Assembly (NCBI GenBank): GCA_036346375.1
Contig: CM070511.1
Span: forward strand, 10,044,001 to 10,108,000
DNA from: Guadua angustifolia
Taxonomy: Eukaryota; Streptophyta; Magnoliopsida; Poales; Poaceae
Direction of reading: 5' to 3'
Length of the DNA: 64,000 nucleotides
Shown: positions 43,883 to 56,073 of the stretch, piece by piece
Numbering within the stretch: position 1 is the stretch's first letter
How the letters are laid out: every line of letters begins with the position of its first letter
The notes under the pieces: generated by a model
What the model saw: the letters and a program-made list of their open reading frames with translations, nothing else
The model's database searches: none
What the model was told of the DNA's origin: nothing
Position numbers and translations under genes: made by a program

Positions 43883-45153
43883 ATGGTTCAGACTCGAGGA
43901 AACAACGGAGCTAGTGGAAGTGGATCTTGAACCAATAAGAACCCGAATGAGATGCCATTTCCTCAACCAGCACCCCCAAGTTAATATGCAGAATTTTGGA
44001 GATTTTCTTGTGGCACAGACCCAATTGATGCATACCATGATGTAGCAAGTGCAGAACATCGCAAACCATGCAACTGCCAACAATGTGAACCAAGCTACGA
44101 ATAATGGGAGTCGTCCATACTCAAAGTTATCAGACTTTATGAGGACTCATCCGACCACATTTTCTGGAAATGCTAACCCCTAAGAAGCAAATGATTGACT
44201 TAGAACAATAGAGAGGAAGCTACACATCATTCAGTGTGTTGAAAATGGGAAGGTGCTTTATACCTCACATCATCTAGAAGGAACAGCTACTGAATGGTGG
44301 GAGAACTATTGTGCTTCTCATGAAAACCCACAGGAGATCACTTGAAAGGAGTTTATTGCTACTTTTCGCCAGTACCATGTTCCTAAATGTGTCATGGACC
44401 TAAAGAAAGAAGAGTTCTGAGTTATCAAGCAAGGAAGCCAATCAATGACTGATTATTTGAACAAGTTCATACAACTTGCACATTATGCACTTGAAGACGT
44501 TGCAACAGACAAGGCAAGGCAGTGTCACTTCATGAAGGGATTGAATTCAGGATTGCAAATTGGGTTAATTACCCATAATTTTCCTAATTTCTAAGAATTG
44601 GTCAATAAGGCCCTTATTTTGGAGGACAAGCACAAAGAGGTTGGTGAGGACCGTAAGCACAAAATGGTACAACAGAGAGTGAGGGTTGCACCTCATCAGT
44701 TTGTCAAGTTCAACCAAAGGTTAGGTTCATGACACCATCCTCTACACCACGTCCAGTTGGTTAGAATTTCCAAACACCTGCTCCGGCAAACAACGTGTCA
44801 AGAGGAAGTCAACATATGACAATCAGGAATAATTTCAGTTGCAATGAGCTGGGACACTTTGCTAAAAGTTGCCCTAAGGGAGGTGTTACACTTGTCCGTT
44901 TCAATCTTGACCCTACACCTACCAAGACACCTGCATCAAGAGTGAACTGTGGAGCTATTCAAGATGGAGCAATGCCCCAAGCCACAGTGAGAGGTTGTGT
45001 CAACCACATCACAACCAATGAAGCCCAAGAAGTATCAGATATCGTACTGGGTAAGTTCCTAGTTAACTCAGCACTTGCAACTATTTTATTTGATTCCGAA
45101 GCTTTCTATTATTTTATTTCTCGTGCTTTTGCTGTTAGAAATGGGTTGGATAT
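43883..45153 (+). pseudogene. Old Tekay gag and start of protease
   Basis: The ATG at 43883 starts MVQTRGNNGASGSGS. Stops and frameshifts follow, with recognisable FMRTHPTTFSGN and MKGLNSGLQIGLI. The zinc knuckle near 44830-44873 has lost its first Cys (NFSCNELGHFAKSC). The protease active site is DSE instead of DSG (LFDSEAFYYFISRAF, near 45090-45130). The young Tekay is inserted right after this motif. Confidence 0.85.
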
Positions 45154-46089
45154 TGTAACATCTCAAAATTTGGATATTTTGAATTTTATAATTTATTCTG
45201 AATTTCTGAGAATTTCTGGAATTTATTTGGATTTAATTTGAATTTTTGGAAATTAATCTTTCTTTGGAAATTAATTTAATAATGAAAAGTTTTAACAAAA
45301 TATAATTGGAAATATTTTATTTGAGATCAAAATGTCTTAAAATATTTTCTGGAATTTTTTTAGAATTTTTCTAAAATTTTTAATGCCTCAAATAATTCAA
45401 ATGAATTTCTAGGATTATTTTTATTGAAAAATAATTGAAAATCCGGAGGAACAGTGATGGGCCCGGCCACATCGCGGCGCCGCCAGACGCCCGCCGCCAA
45501 AAACCCTAAACGTCGCCGGACCTCAGCCATTCGATCAGGATTGTGCGGCTGAGAGTCGCCCGTGCCGATTCACCGCTTCGCCGCCGGATCGCCGCCACGC
45601 CAGAGCGCGCTTAAGCATCCACGCCGCCCGCTTCGCTTTCGGAGGTGCCGCCGCTGAACGATACCGCTGAAGGAAAAACGGTCGCCATTAACGCCGACGA
45701 GTAACCCATCTGCCTCATTAACTGGCGCAGTGTATAAAGCACTCCCTTCCGCACACTTCGAGACCTTTCACGCCTCCCAAGGACCACCGTAGCTCCCGTA
45801 CATGCTCGTCGTAGTTCCGAGACGTTCCGCCACTGTTTGTGCCTTCTCCGGTGACTCTCCGCTGCACCTGTGGTCACCGGAGTACTTCGCCATGCCGCCG
45901 ACTCGCTTCTACTTTTTCTCGCCGAGTCGCTCGAACGCCGCAAGACGTGGTCATCTTCTCCAGCCCGGCCATCTGCTCTCCGCCGCACCATCGCTGAGAT
46001 CCCGGCCCGCCGACCGCTCGATCGCCGCCCAACGCCTCGATTCATCCACATCGCCTTTGCTACAAGGAGTCCCATCTTCATACACTAGC

Positions 46090-46870
46090 CGCTAGATTTT
46101 AATCGATAGTCCTTATCATGCCGCCAGAGTGTCGTGGATCTTAGCCGCTGGATTGTTAGTATATGGTTTGGATTGAGCCACGAGGCATGGTAGCAATAAA
46201 CTTCATTAGCAAATTATGGCCGTAGATCTGTGGATTAATGGCTAGGATAGCGCCACGTGCCCATAGCTGGGATCGCCCACGTGTGCTCAAAACTGTGTTA
46301 GATCTTAGCCGTCGGATTCAATAATGAATGGCTTAGATTCGCCCACACGTCGCGCATCGGAGTAGACGCGTCGCCTGTCACACCACGGGTTTTCGATTTA
46401 ATCTAGGCCGTTGATTTTGTAATGAACGTTCGGGATTGCGCCGCGCGCCGGGCCAGTCCCGAGATGACGCGTGTCGCACGGGTACCGAGGCGATAGAGCC
46501 ACCGCTGCTGTCGACGTCACTCGGTCAATGTCCGCCGTTTGATTTTGATCCGATGGTCACGATTAAGCCACGGTCGCGACCGCAGAGCGATCCGGCGTCG
46601 GTGCAATCTTGGCCGCTGATTTCATCGCACGGCCGATTGAGACGCTGCGGCAAGCGCATCGAATCTTAGCGCTTGACCGGCCGCTTGAGTCGCCATTCGG
46701 TTTGTTCTTCGCCGTAGATCTTGATCCAAAGGATTGAGATTGTGCCACGGTCAACACCGAGTAACCGAGCCGGTTGCCGGATAGATCCACCGCCCATTTT
46801 AATCGGACGGTTGAGATTAGATCAACCTCTCGGTTGATACTTCGCCGCCACGTGTCACGACCAGATCATG
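46090..46870 (+). repeat. Diverged short repeats in the Tekay LTR
   Basis: The pair 'ATCTTAGCCGTNGGATT' followed by 'GGATTG(A/C)GCCACGTG' recurs in diverged form about eight times at 50-80 bp spacing. Several units contain G-box cores CACGTG. The same block is present at 54820-55590 in the other LTR. Confidence 0.55.
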
Positions 46871-46883
46871 ACAAGTGTCATGA

Positions 46884-47075
46884 TGACGTCAGCAGTGACG
46901 TCATCAGTGGGGGCCTACTTGTCAGTGCTGGCACGGTAGATGCTGACGTCAGGAGTGACGTTATGCTGACGTCATAATTCCGATTTTCTTTAGAAAAATA
47001 ATTCGGTAGAAAATCAATTCGGTGCTGACGTCATTATTAGTCTTGCTGACGTCATTATTAGTCTTGCTGACGTCA
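46884..47075 (+). promoter_or_regulatory. Seven TGACGTCA palindromes in the 5' LTR
   Basis: Perfect TGACGTCA octamers start at 46884, 46896, 46944, 46967, 47026, 47047 and 47068. The last three sit in a 21-bp tandem repeat (TTATTAGTCTTGC plus the octamer). Plant TGA/bZIP factors bind this core. The array lies about 1.15 kb downstream of the LTR TATA box, hence in transcribed sequence. Confidence 0.7.
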
Positions 47076-47309
47076 TAATTCTGGAATTTTCCGTATAAAA
47101 ATAAATAAAGAAATTCGGTTTATTCTTTTTGATTTATTTCCAAACTTCAAATGGCTATAACTTTTGCGTTTTAACTCCGATTTGAGTGATTCCAATTTCT
47201 AAAAATTTGTAAAATCAAGATCTATTTATTAGTGAATTTTATGGAATTTTTAGAGTTGAGTTTTCTCTCTGGAAAATGTATTTATTGTGTGTACATATGA
47301 TTTTGGTAG

Positions 47310-47389
47310 ACGTTGATTTGTCGGGAAACTTCGAGGGGGAATTTCCTACATAAGAATCAACTCCGGCCAGGATCAGCAACTCTTTGAAG
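47310..47389 (+). other. Acidic exon candidate in the 5' LTR, frameshifted
   Basis: Counterpart of 55993-56073, but one base is deleted (CCGG-CCAGG) and TAA follows FPT. The donor GAAG/GTAAGTT is intact at 47390. Confidence 0.45.
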
Positions 47390-48993
47390 GTAAGTTGTGC
47401 TTTTACCATGTTGCTCCTAAATTTTGAAAATGTATTTTGTTTCAAACTATGCATGCTAATTCAACTAAAAATGGATTTAAATAATTTGGGTGAATTAGCT
47501 AATCAACCTAATTGTTTATGCCACCTTGTTATTATTATTCATATGCCATGAATCCTTGATAACCTAAGTTTGGTAATATTAGTTGGTTGATAATATTGTG
47601 CCAACACGGGAGGCTAGACCGTGAATAGTTGCTTAGCCATGCTTATAACGTGAACAATTTTGTTTGGATTACAAAAGCAACATTGACTAAAGAATAGTGA
47701 ATGCATTTTTGATAAAAGGTGGAATGATGTTGGTATTGATACTGGAATGTAGAGACCTGTGTGGTTCTACATGAAGGATGATTACGGACATGTGTTGCAC
47801 TGTTAATAACTTGGGGTGAAATTGATTTAGACTGGGGCAAGTGGACCGAGGCTTTGTGCCAGGAGGGCCTATGTGGCAACTGGGGTGGGTTGAGTGTTGT
47901 GAGGGCTGTGTGCCAAAATCTGAGAGAAGAAAGTCTTGCCTTGGTCAGTTGAGGACTTCACCTTGCAAGCCTTTGACCTGAGTTTCTCGTACAACCACAT
48001 GTCTGAATGGGAAGACCTAGCTTAGTAGGGTTCCGATGTCTTACCTTTGATACCTCGGGATGGCGCTACACTGGGTAATCAGATGGGGAGCGTGCTCGCT
48101 TCGCTTGGTACCCTATCCAACGGTGTTCGCGGGTCCTATACTTCGCTTTGAGTGAGGGAAGTGATAGTGAAGGCAACACGGAGAGGTTCTTAGGCTAAGA
48201 TAGAAGTCTCTGAAAAGCTTTGTTACGGTTGATCGCCTTTGTGGTGTGTGACTGTATCTTGTGGGTAAAGTGTACAACCTCTGTAGAGTGTCAAAACTGT
48301 TCCAATAGCCGAGTCCATGGTACTGGACAATGCTCGGGGATTACAATCAAGGGGTAGTGTTTTTGAAATAAAATGGGGTGGAAGGCTGTGTGCCAAAGTA
48401 AATGATGAATGTTGATTAGGGACTGTGTGTCCAAAACAATGTGGAAAACAAATTGAGAAATATAATGGTTATATGGTTTTGATGCTTTCAATCTAAATAA
48501 ATAGTAGTTTAAAATATTGATGCAAAAGCAAAATAACCAGTAAAGCCATTCCTTTGAATAAGCCATGCATGTAGTAATAGAACTGTATTCTGTGCAAGAC
48601 TTGTTCAGTACGGTGTGTACACACCCTTGCGGATAAAATTTTTGCCAGAAGAGGAGACTACGCCCGCATACGAGGAAGAGTTTGTCGAAGAGCTGGATAA
48701 CTAGGGAGCAAGCCTCTGTCAGGGTGTCTGTGGCGAAGATGGATCACCAAGATGTTTAATTTCCGTTGTTGAACTATTTACTCTGATTATTGTAAGCCCT
48801 GCGTGGCAAACTATTGTAAGGGACCATAAGGTCGTACAACTCGTTTATATACATGCTTGAAGTACTTATTTGTTATTCCGCTGTGTATGATATGATGCTT
48901 TAACCCTGTTTAGCCTGTGTGCACTAGCGCGATCCTGGACTAGTGCTGAATACACAGAGTATCTGGATTTGCAAATTCGGGGCACGACAGAGG

Positions 48994-49005
48994 TGGTATC
49001 AGAGC
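48994..49005 (+). promoter_or_regulatory. Primer-binding site of young Tekay
   Basis: TGGTATCAGAGC, 4 nt after the LTR, complementary to the initiator Met tRNA 3' end. Confidence 0.95.
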
Positions 49006-49618
49006 ATATTGACTGTAGGACTTGACCCTAAATAGATTGGCCGTTCTTTAGGAACTTCAAAATTATTTTCTAAAAGAAAATTTTAACTTGAAAGAATGAT
49101 AAGTTCTTGACTTGTCTTATTCTTCTATTCTTTTCTACTTGCTGAAAATTTCTATCTTTCCCCGTTGTTTTAAATAAAGATCTTATCTGAGTTGTTTCAA
49201 ATAGTTATCGTTGTTTCACACTTAAGGAGAAAGCTCTGGGTGTCGCTGCCAAGCCTGAAGATCGTGAAGATAGGAATCGTCGAACTCAAGAAAAGTGGAT
49301 CGATGAAATATTCCAGAAGCTTGAAGAACCAGTGCTTTCGTAGCCAGTTGAGACTCATGTGTCAGAGTCACGTCTGTCTAAGATAGAAGTGTTACCCTCT
49401 TAGACGGTAGATTTTTGTGTGTTTAGGATAATTTGGTTTTCCTTGTTTGTCGCAAGTATGCAAGATATGCTGCGTGAGCTTTTTAGGCTTGGATAAGCAA
49501 CCATACCAAGTTAGTAATTGTTTGCTTAAGTTTCTAAGTCAAACCTTTTCCCTGCATTAGTATCTTGTGTACTTGTCTCCTCTGCTTTCCCTTTCCTATA
49601 AAACTTTATTGTTCTTCG
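49006..49618 (+). other. Leader of young Tekay
   Basis: A short acidic frame (49210-49380, KPEDREDRNRRTQEKWIDEI) is the only trace of a leader ORF. The conserved AAGCAACCATACCAAGTTA follows at about 49495, before gag. Confidence 0.5.
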
Positions 49619-50820
49619 ATGGTGAATACGGCGTGGAAACAAGTGGAACCGGAGGAAGCGGATCACAAAGGTGGAAACCAAGACAATGCACCAAATCCTC
49701 AACCAAAGACCACCCGCTGATATGGGCAATTTAGGAGCTTTTCGCCACTCAAACTCACCGATGCGCACTATGATGCATCAAATGCAGCAGTTGCAGAATC
49801 TGGCCGCAGCTAACAACAACAATCAAGCAATGAACCATGGACACCAGTCTAGACTGTCGGACTTTATGAGGACCAGGCCCCTGACATTTTCTAGCAATGT
49901 CAATCCCATCGAAGCAGATGATTGGCTTCGCACGATTGAGAGGAAACTGCACATATCTCAATGTGTCGGCAATGAGAGAGTCCTCAGATGCCTCTCACCG
50001 CTTGGAAGGACAACCAGAGAATGGTGGGAGAACTATCACAAGATCCCATGAGCATCCCCAGGATATCACCTAGGAGGAATTCACGATAGCCTTCTGTCAG
50101 TACCATGTGCCGGAGGGTATGATGGAACTTAAGAAGGAGGAATTTGGATCCTTGAAGCAGGGAGGCCAATCAGTGGCCGATTATCTTAACAAGTTCACTC
50201 AATTGGCTTGTTATGCACCAGAAGACGTAGCCACGGACAAAGCTAGACAGTCTCGATTATGAAAGGACTGAACTCTGGACTTCAAGTGGGACTGATCACC
50301 CACACGTTTCCGGATTTTCAAGAGCTTGTCAACAAGGCGCTCATTCTGGAAGATAAGTGTAAAGAGCTAAACGACAACTGCAAGCGTCACTTGGCGCAGC
50401 AAGGAGGACACCAGGGTCAGCAGAGACCGAGGTCGGTACCCCAACAGTTCACTAGGTTCCAGCCAGGGAGCAATGCAAGGGCACCAATACCTGCACAGCG
50501 ACTTACCGTTCAGAATCCACAAACACCTGCAAGAGTCATCAGTCAAGCTGCAGGAAACCCATCAATGGCAGGAAGACGCTGCTATAACTGCAATGAGATG
50601 GGGCACTTCGCCAACACCTGTCCCAAAAAGGGAGGAGTTACCCCTGTCCGTTTCAATTTGGGAAATACACCAACTAGAACTCCTGTCCAAGGAGGAAGTA
50701 GAGCACCTGCTCAAGCTGGAGCAGCACCACAATCTGTTGCGCGAGGAAGAGTCAACCACATCATGGCGGATGAAGTTCAAAATGCCACGGATGTCGTACT
50801 GGGTAAGTTTCTGGTTATCC
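49619..50820 (+). pseudogene. Young Tekay gag
   Basis: The ATG at 49619 (MVNT) is followed by a one-base insertion in the fifth codon. The capsid-like region is readable: FMRTRPLTFSSNVNPIEADD, then TREWWENY, EEFTIAFCQYHVPEG and MKGLNSGLQVGLITHTFPDF, with a frameshift near 50261 and a stop near 50070. An intact CCHC zinc knuckle CYNCNEMGHFANTC lies at 50580-50621. After VVLGKFLV the sequence jumps to LSKHKAVLD, so the protease active site is missing. Confidence 0.85.
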
Positions 50821-51693
50821 AAGCACAAGGCAGTGCTCGATTGTGGATAGAGAGTTGTAACCATTGAGAGCCTAGATGGTTGGAAGGTAGAGAGTCAAGC
50901 ATTTGCTGCTCGGGATGGTCAACTAATAATCAATAGTGTGAAGACTGTTAATATGGAAGATGTTTCTGTAGTTAACGAGTATCCAAATGTATTCCCTGAA
51001 GATTTACCTGGAATGCCACCAGATAGAGATATAGAGTTTGTAATTGAGCTAGTACCTGGGACAGCTCCAATAGCCAAGAGACCCTATAGGATGTCTACTG
51101 AAGAACTAGTAGAAATGAAGAAACAAATCGAAGAATTATTGGAGAAGGGATTTATAAGGCCAAGTTCGTCACCGTGGGGAGCCCCGGTATTGTTTATAAA
51201 GAAGAAAGATGGAAGCTTTAGAATGTGTATAGATTATCGTGCACTTAATGATGTGACGATAAAGAACAAGTATCCATTGCCCAGGATAGATGATCTTTTT
51301 TATCAGCTAAGAGGAGCAGGAGTCTTCTCTAAGATAGATCTACGATCCGGATATCACCAGCTAAAGATTCGGACCGAGGATATACCAAAGACAGCTTTCT
51401 CGTCTAGGTATGGCCATTATGAATTCACCGTCATGTCTTTTGGACTGACTAATGCCCCAGCATATTTCATGAATATGATGAACAAAGTGTTCATGGAATA
51501 TTTGGATAAGTTCGTCGTCGTGTTCATTGATGACATCTTAGTTTACTCCAAGTCGGAGGAAGAGCATGCTGGACATCTAAGGATGGTCTTGGAAAAGCTA
51601 AGAGAAAACCAGTTATATGCAAAATTCAGTAAGTGTGACTTCTGGAAAAAGAAGGTTGAGTTCTTAGGTCATGTAATGACCATGAAGGAGTAG
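50821..51693 (+). CDS. Young Tekay protease tail and reverse transcriptase
   Basis: The open frame 50938-51693 spans the end of the protease-RT linker and most of RT. The catalytic motifs are FSKIDLRSGYHQL (first Asp, about 51328) and FIDDILVYS (the F-I-D-D box, about 51523). The palm sequence AYFMNMMNKVF and LGHVMTM precede a TAG at 51691. The enzyme copies retrotransposon RNA in virus-like particles. It looks catalytically sound but is cut off from the connection domain by the stop and a frameshift. Confidence 0.85.
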
Positions 51694-51694
51694 T

Positions 51695-52337
51695 ACGATT
51701 CAAGAAAGTGGAGGCAGTATTACATTGGGAACAACCAAAGTCAGTTACCCAAATCAGAAGTTTTCTTGGTATGGCGGGGTATTACCGCCGGTTTATTGAA
51801 GGATTTTCCTCAATTGCGAGACCTCTCACGCAATTGCTTAAGAAAGAGAAAAAGTTTATGTGGACGCCTGAGTGTGAAAAGAGTTTCTAGGAATTAAAGA
51901 AGTGTCTAACCTCGGTACCTGTCTTGATGTTGCCGAATACTAAGGATAATTTTTATATATACTGTGATGCTTCGCGTCAGGGACTTGGATGTGTGCTGAA
52001 GCAGAACGGCAAAGTTGTGGCTTATGCGTCAAGGCAATTAAGGCCACATGAACAGAATTACCCGACTCATGATTTAGAGTTAGCCGCTGTAATGCACGCT
52101 CTTAAAATATGGCGTCACTATCTCATCGGAAACCGATGTGAAATATATACTGACCATAAAAGTTTAAAGTATATATTCACTCAATCAGACCTTAACATGA
52201 GGCGGATAAGATGGTTAGAGCTAATTAAGGATTATAACATCGGAATTCACTACCATCCGGGAAAAGCAAACGTGGTGGCAGATGCTTTGAGTCAGAAAAG
52301 CTATAGCTTGAATTTGATGATAGCAGAAGATCAGTAA
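51695..52337 (+). CDS. Young Tekay connection and RNase H domain
   Basis: The frame reads SFLGMAGYYRRFIEGFS (51750-51800) and then the RNase H blocks: YCDASRQGLGCVL (first Asp), DLELAAVMHALKIW (Glu), EIYTDHKSLKYI (Asp) and ADALSQK. One in-frame stop at 51888 separates the connection part from RNase H. RNase H removes the RNA strand during reverse transcription. Confidence 0.85.
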
Positions 52338-53851
52338 GACTTATGTAAAGAGCTTCAGAATTTAAGATTAGAAGTTGTACCAGAAGGATTCCTAGCTACC
52401 CTGGAGGTTAAGCCGACCTTAGAAGAGAAGATCAGGGAAGGTCAAAAGGATGATGAGAAGATTAATAGAATCAAATCCAAGATGGACAAAGATCTAGCCA
52501 AGGACTTCAGAGTAGATGAGCAGGGTACCTTGTGGATAAAGAATGTAATCAAGCATTCTATAAACCGGAATTGAAGCAATTGATACTGGAAGAAGCACAT
52601 GATTCCAAGTATTCAATTCACCCCGGCAGTGCAAAAATGTACCAGGATCTCAAGGAAAGATTTTGGTGGCCAAATATGAGGAAAGAAGTAGCTGAGCATG
52701 TAGCATTATGTGATGTGTGCCAAAGAGTCAAAGCAATGCATCAGATATCAGCTGGACTGCTACAATCACTAAAGATACCAGAATGGAAATGGGAGGAAAT
52801 CGGGATGGATTTCATCACTGGGTTGCCAAGGACTCAAGGTGGATATGACTCCATATGGGTTATAGTAGATCGATTAACAAAGGTTGCACATTTCATACCA
52901 GTAAAGACAACCTATTCAGGAGGTAAGTTAGCTGAGTTATACATGTCTAGAATTGTTTGTTTGCACGGAGTACCTAAGAAGATAGTATCGGATAGAGGTA
53001 CCCAATTTACCTCAAGATTTTGGGATAAGTTGCATACAACAATGGGCACCCGTCTGAATTTTAGTACGGCATACCATCCACAAACAGATGGTCAAACTGA
53101 AAGGGTTAACCAGATATTTGAAGATATGCTAAGAGCTTGTGCATTATCATATACCACATCGTGGGACAAATGCTTACTATATGCCGAGTTCAGTTACAAC
53201 AATAGCTATCAGGCCAGTTTGAAAATGTCACCTTTTGAAGCTTTGTATGGTCGACCGTGTCGAACACCATTAAATTGGAATGAGACGGGAGAATGTCATG
53301 TTTTTGGACCGGACGTACTTTTAGATGCAGAGGAGAAGATTGCTCTGATTCGAGAAAGGTTGAAGACTGCACAATCTAGGCAAAAGAGTTACACAGATAA
53401 TCGACGACGTGATTTGAGATTTGAGCCAGAGGATTATGTCTATCTCAAGGTCACGCCACTCAAAGGAGTTAAAAGGTTCCATGCCAAAGGAAAACTTGCC
53501 CCAAGATACGTGGGTCCATTCAAGATTTTGAGCCGCAAAGGTGAAGTTGCATACCAGCTAGAATTGCCGCAGTCTTTAGCAGGGGTACATGATGTATTCC
53601 ATGTATCACAATTGAAGAAATATCTTCGAGTACCGGAGGAGCAGGCACCTATAGAAGCTATTGAACTGCAAGAGGATTTAACTTACAAGGAACATCCAGT
53701 GAAGATTTTGGATACCATGGATCGTGAAACAAGGAACAAGTCAACCCGCTTCTGCAGGGTTCAGTAGAGCAACCACTCAGAAAGTGAAGCAACTTGGGAG
53801 CGTGAGGAAGATTTGAAAGAGTTTCCCAACCTCTTCTCTAGTCAACCCTGA
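52338..53851 (+). CDS. Young Tekay integrase with chromodomain
   Basis: After a linker in the previous frame the open frame 52532-53767 holds the HHCC zinc region (HPGSAKM and CDVCQRVKAM), then the DDE core: Asp in GMDFITGLP (about 52802), Asp in VSDRGTQFT (about 52987) and Glu in DGQTERVNQ (about 53086). A GPFKIL/VFHVSQLKKY C-terminal module follows. The chromodomain (ILDTMDRETRNKSTRFCRVQ, then ATWEREEDL, 53700-53835) is interrupted by a TAG at 53765-53767; polyprotein end TGA 53849-53851. Chromodomain integrases direct insertion to heterochromatin. Confidence 0.9.
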
Positions 53852-53873
53852 ATTTCGAGGTTGAGATTCTGTT

Positions 53874-53883
53874 AGGGGGGAGG
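53874..53883 (+). promoter_or_regulatory. Polypurine tract of young Tekay
   Basis: AGGGGGGAGG just before the 3' LTR. Confidence 0.85.
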
Positions 53884-54521
53884 TTTGTAACATCTCAAAA
53901 TTTGGATACTTTGAATTTTATAATTTATTTTGAATTTCTGAGAATTTCTGGAATTTTTTTGGATTTAATTTGAATTTTTGGAAATTAATCTTTCTTTGGA
54001 AATTAATTTAATAATGAAAAGTTTTAACAAAATATAATTGGAAATATTTTATTTGAGTTCAAAATGTCTTAAAATATTTTCTGAAATTTTTTTAGAATTT
54101 TTCTAATATTTTTAATGCCTCAAATAATTCAAATGAATTTCCAGGATTATTTTTAACGAAAAATAATTGAAAATCCGGAGGAACAGTGATGGGCCCGGCC
54201 CGTTACTATGCGTGCCGCACAGCCGCTTGGCCGAAAACCCTAAACGTCGCCGGACCTCAGCCATTCGATCAGGATCGTGCGGCTGAGAGTTGCCCGTGCC
54301 GATTCATCGCCCCGCGCCGTCGGATCGTCACCACGCCATGCATCGATGCATCCACTGTTTTGCTTTTGAGGCGCCACATAACGTTACCACCGGCGAAAAC
54401 GCCGCCATCAATGCCGACGAGTAACCCATCCGCCTCATTAACTAGCGCAGTGTATAAAGCACTCCCTTCCACACACTTCGAGACCTTTCACGCCTCTCGA
54501 GGACCACCGTAGCTCCCGTAC

Positions 54522-54786
54522 GTGCTCGTCGTAGTTCCGAGACGTTCCGCCGCTGTTTGTGCCTTCTCCGGTGACTCTCTGCCGCGCCTGTGGTCACCGG
54601 AGTACTTCTCGCGTGAAGCCGCGTCGACTCGTCTACTTCTTCTCACCGAGTCAGATCGAACGCCGCGACGCGGGTCATCTTCTCCACCGGCCATCTCGCC
54701 TCCGCCGCACCATCGCTTGAGATCCCGGCCCGCCGACCGCTCGATCGCCGCCCAACGTCTCCGATTCATCCACATCGCCCTTGCTA
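54522..54786 (+). other. GC-rich first-exon candidate after the LTR TATA box
   Basis: The first ATG about 65 nt downstream of the LTR TATA box opens a frame (MLVVVPRRSA) shared with 45802-46089 in the other LTR. A donor-like ACA/GTGAGT sits at 54786-54792; the other LTR has AGGAGT there. The frame is not conserved in the older LTRs, so it may not encode protein. Confidence 0.25.
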
Positions 54787-55631
54787 CAGTGAGTCCCATC
54801 TTCATACACTAGCCGCTAGATTTTAATCGTATAGTCCTTATCATGCCGCGTAGTGTCAGGGATCTTAGCCGTTGGATTGTTACTATATGGTTTGGATTGA
54901 GCCATGTAGGCATGGTAGCAGTAAACTTCATTAGCAAATTATGGCCGTAGATCTGTGGATTAATGGCTAGGATAGCGCCACGTGCCCATAGCTGGGATCG
55001 CCCACGTGTGCTCAAAACTGTGTTAGATCTTAGCCGTCGGATTCAATAATGAATGGCTTAGATTCGCCCACGCGTCGCGCATCGGAGTAGCCGCGTCGCC
55101 TGTCACACCGCGGGTTTTCGATTTAATCTAGGCCGTTGATTTTATAATGAACGTTCGGAATTACGCCGCGCGCCAGGCCAGTCCCGAGATGACGCGTGTC
55201 GCACGGGTACCGAGGCAACAGAGCCGCCGCTGCTGTCAACGTCACTCGGTCAATGTCCGCCGTTTGATTTTGATCTGATGGTCACGATTAAGCCACCTGT
55301 TCGCACTGCAGTAGCGATCCGAAGTGTCGGTGCAATCTTGGCCGTTGATTTCATCGCACGGCTCAGATTGAGATGCGTGGCAAGCGCACGAATCTTGGCA
55401 TTTGACTGGGTCAGTTGAGTCGCCATTCAGTTTGTTCTCCACCGTTAGATCTTGATCCAGTGATTGAGATTGTGCCACGTGTCAACACCGGAGTAACCGA
55501 GCTGAAGCGTCGGGATAGATCCAGCCGTCCATTTTTATTCGGACGGTTGAGATTAGATCAACCTATCGGTTGATAGTTCGCCGCCACGTGTCACGACCAG
55601 ATCATGACACGTGTCATGATGACGTCGGCAG

Positions 55632-55758
55632 TGACGTCATCAGTGGGGGCCCACTTGTTAGTGCTGGCACGGTAGATGCTGACGTCAGCAGTGACGTCAT
55701 AATTCCGATTTTCTTTAGAAAAATAATTTGGTAGAAAATCAATTCGGTGCTGACGTCA
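55632..55758 (+). promoter_or_regulatory. TGACGTCA sites in the 3' LTR
   Basis: Perfect octamers start at 55632, 55680, 55692 and 55751; the one corresponding to 46884 is mutated (TGACGTCG at 55620). The 21-bp triplication of the 5' LTR is single here. Confidence 0.65.
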
Positions 55759-55992
55759 TAATTCCGGAATTTTCCGTATAAAAATAAAGAAAGAAATTCG
55801 GTTTATTCTTTTTTATTTATTTTCAAACTTCAAATGGCTATAACTTTTGCGTTTTAACTCCGATTTGAGTGATTCCAATTTCTAAAAATTTTTAAAATCA
55901 AGATCTATTTATTAGTGAATTTTATGGAATTTTTAGAGTTTAGTTTTCTCTCTAGAAAATGTATTTATTGTGTGTACATATGATTTGGGTAG

Positions 55993-56073
55993 ACGTTGAT
56001 TTGTCGAAAAACTTCGAGGGGGAATTTCCTGCAAAAGAATCAACTCCGGACCAGGATCAGCAACTCTTTGAAG
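55993..56073 (+). other. Acidic exon candidate B in the 3' LTR
   Basis: 81 nt between an acceptor-like TTTGGGTAG and a donor GAAG/GCAAGTT (GT in the other LTR) encode an acidic peptide ending STPDQDQQLFE. The old LTR has an 81-nt counterpart at 41743-41823 ending PEQDQELFE with donor GAAG/GTAAATT. Same length, frame and donor position in diverged copies suggest a real exon. Confidence 0.5.

Larger units (their letters stand above)
45154..48989 (+). repeat. Young Tekay 5' LTR, 3836 bp
   Basis: It runs from TGTAACATCTC to GGGGCACGACA. A TATA box GTATAAAGC lies near 45732. GC-rich transcribed sequence, TGACGTCA sites (46884-47075), the acidic exon candidate (47310-47389) and its partner (48649-48704) follow. 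Confidence 0.95.

Noticed and set aside
45611..46081. 156-codon minus-strand ORF repeated at 54488-54805
   Set aside because: Shadow of GC-rich LTR sequence; the two LTR copies do not keep the frame.
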